Source of the DNA: Ichthyophonus hoferi
Taxonomy: Eukaryota > Opisthokonta > Ichthyosporea > Ichthyophonida > Ichthyophonidae
DNA: 11,220 bases
Assembly (NCBI GenBank): GCA_002751075.1
Contig: NAOQ01000835.1
Coordinates: forward strand, 6,828 to 18,047
Direction of reading: 5' to 3'
Shown piece after piece: positions 1-7,560 of this stretch (position 1 is the stretch's first letter; each line of letters begins with the position of its first letter). The notes under the pieces are model-generated. The model made no database searches. It worked only from the letters and a program-made list of their open reading frames with translations, and was not told where the DNA came from. A program made the position numbers and the translations under genes.

Positions 1-640
1 TGCACGGGATCAGAGTTGGAACATCCCCAAGGGTATTTGGGCTAAAGTTTTTTCAACATTTGTAGATTGTTGAGTTAATAGAATTAGCTGGCTCCATTGA
101 CAATCTGTTTTGTTTTTATGCTACTATGTTGAGTCGGAGAGTTTGTTTTCCGTGATCTCTACCCAATAATAATGGAGGGAATATCGAATTCAGGACGTTT
201 TAGGCATGTGCGCCCTCGTGGGTTCTTTTCGGGGACTCACCAAAAGCCCATTAATCTAGTATTAGCAGGAGTACTATGTAATATTATATTAGCGCAGCCA
301 GTATCTTTATATCTTATGTATGGTCTACTGGAGCTAGAAAGCCTACTGTAACGGGGTTGCTTCCGCTAGTTATAGGTTGATCGGGGCGGTATTGTATTGT
401 ACAATGGTCATTGTTCCAGATTTTGTGTATTCCGGGATTGCAGTGAAATAGCGATCGATAAATTGTGCGGTAGTAAAATAATAGAAGTATGTCTAATAAC
501 TCTAGCAGCTAGTTTGAATGACTTTTCAGTATTCAGATCTTTCTTATAAACCATCACCTTATTAATGAAAGTTTTCATGCGCACTCTTCTAATTGATTGT
601 TGATTAATTATCATTCTCTTATGGATTCATAGTGACTGAT
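1..640. other. Left intergenic DNA, no supported gene
   Basis: The part from about 80 to 260 is less AT-rich than the rest and shows short coding-like stretches, but stops interrupt every frame within a few dozen codons. I recognise nothing. It could be old intergenic DNA or a worn remnant. Confidence 0.5.
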
Positions 641-771
641 GCTAGTTTAACTGATTGCAAGAGTTGTCTGGAATTCACATATTGTGATTTGAGTGAGAAT
701 AGCGAGATTAATTTATCGGTCAAGATTGTAGTTGATCAAATATGATTTTAAACCAATCGTTAATATATAGT

Positions 772-790
772 TAGATTAATGGCTAATCTA
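772..790. repeat. Perfect 7-bp inverted repeat with 5-bp spacer
   Basis: TAGATTA (772-778) and TAATCTA (784-790) flank ATGGC. It shares the GATTA core with the cluster downstream and could be a dimeric binding site. Confidence 0.6.
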
Positions 791-870
791 TAGTTCCTGC
801 ATCCAATCATATAAGTAACACTAATACTTAATTACATTATTTGTTTTAAATAAAATATAAACAAATTCAG

Positions 871-910
871 CTTTTTTTTTTTTTTTCTTTTTTTTTTCTT
901 TTTTTCTTTT
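871..910. repeat. 40-nt pure pyrimidine (poly-T) tract
   Basis: The + strand is T runs of 15, 10, 7 and 4 separated by single C residues. Read on the minus strand it is an A-rich tract with an AATAAA (928-933 on +) 17 bases upstream of it. It could be a nucleosome-excluding tract or the tail of an old retroposed copy. Confidence 0.9.
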
Positions 911-1010
911 GAATGTACATATTATTTTTTATTATAGCAATATAATGGTGGATAACTAAATAATGCTAGAATAGTATGTAACGAAAGCCAGATTTTATCT
1001 CGATCAAATA

Positions 1011-1176
1011 TAATCAAGATTGATATTAATCGCTTATTAAGCGCGTCGATTAGTATTAAATCTTTTATTAATCATGTAGATTTGTGTTAAACGTACATTA
1101 ATCGCCTATAGTAGTCGTTAATTGATTATCAATCACAGATTAATCAGGCAAATTAGTCGTTAATCGATTATTAATC
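1011..1176. promoter_or_regulatory. Dense GATTA/TAATC motif cluster
   Basis: I count 11 copies of GATTA or its complement TAATC in 166 bases, several as ATTAATCG, with the overlapping palindromes GATTAATC and TAATCGATTA. TAATC/GATTA is a core recognised by homeodomain proteins. It lies 280-450 bases before the METTL18 start. It could be a homotypic factor-binding cluster or a degenerate short repeat. Confidence 0.5.
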
Positions 1177-1239
1177 GTTATTTTCCCCTATCAGAAACAG
1201 CCTAAACGAGTGTAATTTAAACAGAATAAGATCAATCAC

Positions 1240-1456
1240 TATACTGTAAGATAATATAGTATATGGTATGATAATATATAATATTATATGCTATTATATA
1301 TGATAATAAACCCTACATGCATATTATCGTTCCGCGTGGTACACAAATATTATTATACTACCATATTATTATTATATTACTTTATTTATTATTTATTATC
1401 ATTAATTCTATTATTAAATTGTATATTAGCAGTATATTAGTACTATAATAATCAGT
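1240..1456 (+). promoter_or_regulatory. AT-rich upstream region of METTL18
   Basis: This stretch is dominated by TATA, ATTATT and TTTATT words up to the start codon. It is the expected place for the core promoter and 5' UTR, but no single TATA box or start site can be picked out. Confidence 0.4.
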
Positions 1457-3928
1457 ATGGCATTTTCCTTTAACTTTGGGGGAGAGGAAGAGGAGGTCAT
1501 GGAGAAGGAGATGACGTCACAATCAGAGTGCATGCAGGGTAAACATATATACATATATATATATGCACTATACATATGTACTACACGTGTACGTATATGT
1601 ATAAGTGTATGCATATGTTTTGGTGTAGGTGTTTGTATATGTATATTTATATACATGTACGTGTATACGTGTATTTATATAAGTGCATGTAGGTTGTCTG
1701 TTTATGTTGTAGGTCTATGTATTACTAGTATTATTGTTATTATACCTATAGCTATACCTATACATATACATATACCTACCCTTACCTATACATACCTATT
1801 CCATACCTATGCATGCCTATTTACGCTTCGTTGCATAAACATACATATATTTTCCCCTAAATATAACCATCTATCTATAGTTGTGGAGTTATATGCACCA
1901 ATCGAGGTGGACCGTGATCTTATACCTTGTGAGCCGTTGGTGTTTACTTCTAAAGGAGATGACGTAACACTGTATAAAAAGGTGTTGCAGAATGTAGAGT
2001 ATGAACTAAAACAGGTAATATATGTATAGATATTGGTATAGATATATGTAGAGAGATTATCATAAGGCCATATACTAATTAATCTATATTTACATATCAA
2101 TTTATATATATCCATAGACACGCATATCTACCTATACACCAACATTAAAATTAAATTTTAAACAAGGAAAATGTTTGAAGGGAGATGGGATAATGATATA
2201 TATAAATATATACAATTTTATTATGTATACATGTCTATTATGTATATATTTTTTTATTATATGTAGTGTCTTACACACATACTAACCTCCTAACTCTTCC
2301 TCTCCCTCTCTTCTGTCTATATTTACATATATCTATATGTATTTATACCCATACAGCTTGCACCAATGGAATCAGGTGTAGCCCAGGCCTTAGCCAATAG
2401 AACTGATCTAATTCCTAGAGTATATGAGGGGGGTTTGAAGACTTGGGAATGTGCTATAGACCTAACTCAGTTTTTATTAATGGTAGGTGTATATATTATA
2501 TTAGGGTAGAGGTATAGTATAGTATAGTAGAGTATAGTATATTATAGTAATGTATTAGGGTATAGATTATAATAGAGTACAGTATAGTATAGTATAGATG
2601 TATATGGATGTATGTATGTACGATATTATTATTTTTTCACACAATGTTATCTACATATTACAGTATTGTTTCCTGTGTGACATTATTATTTTTCTGTGGT
2701 ATGATATGTGGTGTGTATCATACTGGAGACAAGTATATAGAGGAGTATATGATGGTTATATTAGAACATAAGATATTTGTTTTTTATGGGATGGTACTGG
2801 ATTATTATGTATTATATTTTTTATTATTATATTATAGTATATACATACACACATACAAACATTATACATACATTAATATGCTATCTGTTTACCAACCCTA
2901 CCATACCTACAGCATTATCAAGCTGACTCTATGCAAGGTGTAAGGGTATTGGAGTTAGGTTGTGGGTCTGCCCTCCCTGGTATCTGCCTACTAAGGATGG
3001 GTGCACATGTTGATTTCCTTGACTACAACAAGGAGGTATGATTATGATACTATATAGTTGTAGTGTATGGTTATTATACTACTTTGTAGCTATTGTGTAC
3101 TACAATTTACTAACAGACATTCTCCTATACCCTTATATACACCTATAGGTAGTAGAACATCTTACTATACCTAATGTATTCCTTAACCTACCTGAATCCA
3201 CCAATCCAACTGCCGATCGCTGTCGGTTCTTTGCCGGTGATTGGTCCAATTTCAACCAGTCAGTGAATATTGAGTACGTATAGTTTTATGTATATATGTA
3301 TGTATATATATATAGGTTTGTATATGTATATATATGACTACAACAGTCTATTCCCTACCTAATCATATGCGATAATGACACATAGATTAACTCTGTCTCT
3401 GGATCACAGTGGATCTGAGGAGGGTAAATACGATCTAATTCTTACATCAGAGACTATTTACAACTTGGATACACAGCCCAGCCTGTTTGCTACCATTAAG
3501 GGTATTGTATTATATTATAGTGTATAGTATTGTATTATATAGTATTGCATTTTGTTGTATTATATTATATTGTATTGTATTGTCTTGCATTGTATATTAT
3601 TATATTGTAGTATATTATATTATATTATATTGTATTGTATTGTATTATCTTGTATTATATTCTGTTGTATAGTATTGTATATTATATTATATTATATATC
3701 TATCTATCCTTTCTAATATTTAAATTTTTCTTTTCTATCTCAGGTGCATTACGTCACAATAATCAGTCCACAGTTTATGTGGCAGCCAAGACTCATTACT
3801 TTGGTGTTGGAGGCAGCACTCGTAGTTTCAAGAATATGGTTGCTAAGGATGACAGCATGGAACTAAGCATTTGCGCTAATCTATCTGAGGGTGTGGGGAG
3901 AGAAATCATGTGTTTGACTTGGAAGTAG
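1457..3928 (+). CDS. METTL18: METTL18/Hpm1-type protein-histidine N-methyltransferase, 7 exons, 288 aa
   Basis: The exons are 1457-1538, 1881-2014, 2357-2482, 2913-3035, 3149-3273, 3410-3501 and 3744-3928 (TAG stop). They total 867 bases, every intron is GT-AG and all phases agree. The family (human METTL18, yeast Hpm1) methylates one histidine of ribosomal protein uL3/Rpl3, using S-adenosylmethionine. Visible signatures are the N-terminal MAFSFNFGG (compare MTFQFNF and MSFSFGF in human and yeast), YEGGLKTWEC at 95-104, SAM motif I LELGCGSALPGI at 127-138, DYN at 151-153, GDW at 185-187, YDLILTSETIY at 204-214 and YVAAKTHYFGVGGS at 239-252. The start ATG has A at -3 and G at +4, and the conserved N-terminus supports it. 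At 288 residues it is shorter than human or yeast (about 370), mainly in the N-terminal region and connecting loops; the catalytic fold looks complete. No protein neighbour is linked to it. Confidence 0.94.
1512..1519. promoter_or_regulatory. Perfect ATF/CREB-type palindrome TGACGTCA inside exon 1
   Basis: The octamer is a consensus bZIP (ATF/CREB) site. Related TGACGTAA/TTACGTCA octamers occur in exon 2 (1960-1967) and exon 7 (3749-3756). All lie in coding sequence, so function is unproven. Confidence 0.35.
1539..1880 (+). other. METTL18 intron 1 (342 nt, stop-free, multiple of three)
   Basis: The donor is CAGG|GTAAAC and the acceptor CTATCTATAG; it splits a valine codon (phase 1). The 5' half is alternating purine-pyrimidine TATACA/GTGTAT sequence and the 3' half is TACCTA/TATACA-like repeats. 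The frame stays open through the whole intron, so retention would add 114 residues without a stop. Confidence 0.9.
2015..2356 (+). other. METTL18 intron 2 (342 nt)
   Basis: The donor is CAG|GTAATA and the acceptor CCATACAG, phase 0. A branch-site-like ACTAAC/CCTAAC pair lies at 2281-2296, followed by a pyrimidine tract. Bases 2037-2050 are exactly complementary to 2324-2337, so a stem could form near both splice sites. It has the same length as intron 1, but I see no sequence similarity between them. Confidence 0.93.
2483..2912 (+). other. METTL18 intron 3 (430 nt) with TATAG pentamer array
   Basis: The donor is ATG|GTAGGT and the acceptor ACCTACAG, phase 0. About 2512-2600 is a degenerate TATAG/TATAGT array. 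The rest is AT-rich. The flanking exons join YEGGLKTWEC...LLM to HYQADSMQ at a spacing close to that of other METTL18 proteins, so no exon is hidden here. Confidence 0.93.
3036..3148 (+). other. METTL18 intron 4 (113 nt)
   Basis: The donor is GAG|GTATGA and the acceptor ACCTATAG, phase 0. A branch-site-like TACTAAC lies near 3108-3114. This is the shortest intron of the gene. Confidence 0.93.
3274..3409 (+). other. METTL18 intron 5 (136 nt)
   Basis: The donor is GA|GTACGT and the acceptor ATCACAG, phase 2, splitting an aspartate codon. A GTATATAT run follows the donor, and the 3' part is richer in C and T. Confidence 0.92.
3502..3743 (+). other. METTL18 intron 6 (242 nt) with GTATT array
   Basis: The donor is AAGG|GTATTG and the acceptor TCTATCTCAG, phase 1, splitting a glycine codon. 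About 3502-3700 is a degenerate GTATT/TATAT pentamer array with almost no C on this strand. It ends in a clear pyrimidine tract before the acceptor. Confidence 0.93.
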
Positions 3929-4052
3929 AGTGGTATAAGATATGATAATATAATATATTATCCCCTACTGGGTATCGAATCAATATAGAGAATTAATAAT
4001 GTGGTAATATATAATACAAAACCTTTACTAATTATTTTGACTTGGAAGTAGA
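3913..4052 (+). repeat. 17-bp perfect direct repeat flanking 106 bp, one copy spanning the METTL18 stop
   Basis: TTTGACTTGGAAGTAGA occurs at 3913-3929 (the last codons, stop and one base) and again at 4036-4052. The flanking bases do not match, so only these 17 bases are duplicated. The arrangement resembles a target-site duplication around a short insertion, or a templated repair scar. Confidence 0.85.
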
Positions 4053-4069
4053 ATTATCTTTCAGGACAA

Positions 4070-4440
4070 TTTATGTTTGAAACAGTAATACATAGGATAA
4101 ACATAATATATCCTGTCTTTATTTTAAGACGCTACCCTGACTATAGCGCATGTCGCGTGGTGGACTATAGTGAAAGAAAAACTTTAAGCCTCGTCTCAAC
4201 CACTCAGTGGTTAACTCATACTACTATAAGCACATTTGATGCGGGGAGGCTGAATTCGGTTCTATCTGTATACCTAATAATAAGGGTATATAGGAATTTA
4301 TGTCCATCTGAATCATTGCTATATAGGCTTGATATATAATTTCTTTATTATCGTATAGGTTAGCTATGTAATACTTGATATTGATTAATAAAAAATAATA
4401 AATAAATAGAACATACTTTTATGTTAATACAAATAAATAC
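4070..4440 (+). repeat. Left arm of long inverted repeat (unknown family)
   Basis: This arm aligns, with small indels, to the reverse complement of about 5040-5390. The best blocks are 4188-4204 against 5259-5275 (16 of 17 bases) and 4321-4384 against 5085-5148 (52 of 64). It may be a terminal arm of a transposon or fold-back element, or one of two inverted copies of a dispersed repeat. I recognise no family and no coding capacity. Confidence 0.75.
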
Positions 4441-5039
4441 CTAATTAAGTAATAATTGTAACGATTTTAACAACATTACAATATAATAAAACCTAATGCA
4501 ATATATTATGATTCGATATAATACAAAATAATATAATACAATACAGTATACTAGACGTATTACATGTTTCAACAATATAGGAATTATACCTATGTATTTT
4601 GCTTTTACACCTGTGCCTCTCAAAATACAACATTTTCAAATTTACAAGCACAGTAGAAAAAACTATTGCATAACAGGTTCGTATCTTATAGCATAGCGGG
4701 CACATTCTAAACCATCCTCTTCTGGCTGAATTTGTTTGTGCTCCAAGCTTCTAGCTATCAACAGCTTTATTGTAAAAAACGTTTTTGGTTGAAACGGCGT
4801 AACTATAGGATAAACATACCATATACAAACAAATAAATAAGGTATCATTGTAACGTATTACATATGTTCCAACACGCCCAATCTCCAATCTAGACGACTA
4901 ACTTAGCCATTCATCTGGAGCCTATCCTTCGCCTACATTTTTCTGGCGTTGAATTTGAAAATTACTATTGTATTGCATAATACAGTTGATATATTTTTAA
5001 ACATGTATACTAAGCTGCAGTGATTCCTTATTTATTTTG
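4441..5039. other. DNA between the inverted arms, with further partial repeat copies
   Basis: There is no supported gene. A GTATT-type array lies at about 4485-4555 on the minus strand, like intron 6 inverted. Bases 4805-4818 repeat 4092-4105 exactly (14 bases), and 4829-4857 resembles 4429-4464 (shared ACAAATAAATA and ATTGTAACG). The region therefore looks like a nest of repeat fragments. Confidence 0.55.
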
Positions 5040-5390
5040 TATGACAATATATTAAAATTTCTATGTTTATTATTGACGATTAATTCAATATTAAGTATTA
5101 TTTAGCTAACATACATGATAATAGAGAAATTATCAATCAAACCTACGTGGTAATGGTTCAGATTAAGATTAATATATGTATACCATATTATATATTAGGC
5201 ATACAGTTTAATCCAAATTCAGTATCAACTCTTCACACGTGTTTAGAATAGTGGATTAAGTGGCTGAGACGAGGCATCTAGTTTACACTATGAGCAGCCA
5301 CCCGGCATGCGTCATTGTTAGAGTACTGGCTTCTTATAAAAACATGGTATTTACCCGATTCGTATTGATTCACATCTTGGGGTAATGCAT
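5040..5390 (-). repeat. Right arm of long inverted repeat (unknown family)
   Basis: This is the reverse-oriented partner of 4070-4440. The arms are diverged enough that the pair is old. About 600 bases separate them, giving a structure of roughly 1.3 kb. Confidence 0.75.
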
Positions 5391-5399
5391 TCACGTTTA

Positions 5400-6690
5400 G
5401 AGTATAACACGACTGCTGCCCTTGCACATAATATAATGTAACGTTTGATTACTCTGGAATGTGGCAAGATTAATTAAATATAATACAACCACTAGATTGT
5501 AACTAACGATCTCTACTAGATGTTGATTATCTAAAAACAACTCTAATAAAGTATAAAGTGAACACAGACAGACTGTTTCTGGGGCATATGTTTTTTTGTT
5601 CATACACGTGGTGTATGACTTTATCAACGGACGTAAAGTTGCACATACGCTTAGTCTTAGTGTGTTGGATCGTGGAGCATATTAGAAGCAGATATTTAAA
5701 TAAATTATCAGATATATATATATATATCATATACATAAACGAGTCCTCGACTATTCATATTCACTATTCGTCTACCTGTATTTTTTATGCACTAATTGGC
5801 AACTAATTATAAATATTTATTTATTGCTTTGGTAACGTATAATTTTTTTTAGGGAATTCCATTAATCCGTAAAAACGTAATTAACGATTTTTGTTTGAGA
5901 AAAGAATGTTAAGCCATGAGAAATAAATTTAACCCCGGGAAAAATCAAAATTGGTTGGGCGTAATAGTGTGATGCTAAAGTTACGCAATTGGCTGTTTCT
6001 AGTATGCTCCGAGATCTAGCACCCATTGATCGAACTGATGAGAACGCAACAATTTTGATAAACTGCGCACGTTTATGAACAAAAACGCCCACGCAGAACC
6101 AGTCTGGGACTAGTTTAAATACTCTATTAAAGCTGGTATTGCCTAATAGATTTACAGTAAATATCGTTGATTACAACATAAAGGTTGTACGATATTTAAC
6201 TAATCTATTATAAAATAAATACAGCACAAGATGTAATTACCAATCAAGTTGCTCATCACTAAACCATTAGGTTACCAGGATATGGTTAGATACGATGCCC
6301 TGCCGTATTTGTTTTGCTTGCCAACCACAAGATCTTTCCATAAGCCCAACCTAAGTTGGCATTACAACTAATCAATAATTAGTAAGATAACTAGAACAAT
6401 GATATGTGATCTTTGGTGAATGACAAAACTGTTTAACAGATGGTAATATATTTATACGGGGCTTATATGAAACTCAAGCTCCCTACTGGTAAAAATTGTA
6501 GTGATATTATAATGTAGCTTACTTTCATACAATTACTTAAATAATTTGCAGGATATATTATTATGATTTAGAACTGATAGTGTCCAATTTGCTGGTAAAT
6601 CGAACTGAAAAAAGAGGTTCTTGTTGTTAGTAGTTTCAGGTCAAGTGTTACAATATGATATGCGATTGTTGTCCGTTGGAATTTAGCTGC
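5400..6690. other. Intergenic DNA, no supported gene
   Basis: All frames are broken or AT-driven. A minus-strand frame at 5862-6092 (76 codons) matches nothing I know. A perfect (AT)8 run lies at 5711-5728, and a 10-bp inverted repeat pairs 5944-5953 with 6050-6059. Confidence 0.5.
5711..5728. repeat. AT dinucleotide microsatellite
   Basis: GA followed by alternating TA to a final TC makes an 18-bp perfect palindrome, typical of AT-rich intergenic DNA. Confidence 0.9.
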
Positions 6691-7560
6691 ACATGTATGC
6701 TTTTGTGAAAATTAGAATCAACTGAAAGAGATGCACTCCAGATCGGCAATACCTTTAAGTTGTGGAACGTGAGTGTGATCTGGAAGGACGCAGGCAAGCA
6801 TTGTTTTTTGATTCTTCTTGGGGACTTTGAGCGTCGTGATTTTAATCTAAAGTTTAGATGCTACCTATATTGCAAAAAGAGGTGATATGTTGATTAGTGG
6901 CAGTGCTTTACTTCAACATTAGATATAATAATAATGAAATGAAAAAGACAAGGAATTAATCTAAGCCAACGCTATTGGACAGTATGTCAATGCATACTTT
7001 AAAAAGCCATTTGACTTATTTTTGTCATTATACTATTAAGGGAATTATATATTACTACATATTAAAGTATATTCTTCTGCTGCATTATGGTATCTTCTAT
7101 TATCACTATCTTAGTTATACTCGCTTAATTATTCCTCACTTAGTAGATGACTATTAGGCAGTTAAGATAATCGTTATGCTATCATATACGTCGTCTTCTT
7201 TTGCATGACACTCAATTTTCTATTGAAAGTAGATCAGAGCTAAGAGCGACCGCCTCAATATGCTCCCAACAACCGCCAGTCCAATGAAACTTGGCACCCA
7301 GTAAAACCTATCCTGACACAACCTCCAACAATATATTTGAGTCAACAAGCTCGAAGGACTTGGCCTATTTTGATCCACTTTATGATAAGGTTAATAAGGC
7401 CTAACATCCTAGAAATGCAGGAGATACTTTTAAGCAACATCTAGACATCTAGTTGGAGCCCCCGAAGCCTGTGGACAGAGCTAGCCACGAGAGTGCGGAA
7501 GCTAGTATAACACGCCAGACCTTTGCTTAAGTTGAACAATTAATTAAAAAGGTGTAAAAA
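6690..7560 (+). pseudogene. Possible worn remnant, unrecognised
   Basis: Bases 7225-7515 are clearly richer in G and C than their surroundings. One + frame there reads like ordinary protein (for example SSKDLAYFDPLYDKVNKA and DRASHESAEASITRQTFA), but it is interrupted several times. Shorter coding-like stretches lie at 6707-6893 and 6965-7040. No family is recognised, and open stretches of this size also arise by chance, so the call is weak. Confidence 0.22.

Noticed and set aside
1807-2121. 104-codon minus-strand frame over exon 2
   Set aside because: It is antisense to a conserved METTL18 exon and its flanking introns; the peptide has no recognisable feature.
2015-2356. Introns 1 and 2 as duplicate copies because both are 342 bases
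   Set aside because: Sequence order and repeat words differ throughout, so the equal length is most likely coincidence.
2608-2943. 111-codon hydrophobic + strand frame inside intron 3
   Set aside because: It runs out of frame into exon 4, is built from AT-rich words, and the METTL18 spacing is already complete without it.
3966-3983. tRNA B-box-like GGTATCGAATC between the 17-bp repeats
   Set aside because: It has one extra base against the B-box consensus, and no A-box or cloverleaf can be formed around it.
4073-4339. 88-codon + strand frame in the left repeat arm
   Set aside because: The matching right arm does not keep the frame, since the indels between arms are not multiples of three, so it is not conserved as protein.
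4387-4406. AATAAA words as the METTL18 poly(A) signal
   Set aside because: They lie about 460 bases after the stop inside a repeat arm, and such words are common by chance in this AT-rich DNA.
5862-6092. 76-codon minus-strand frame
   Set aside because: No family recognised, no splice support, and open frames of this length are expected by chance in a window of this size.
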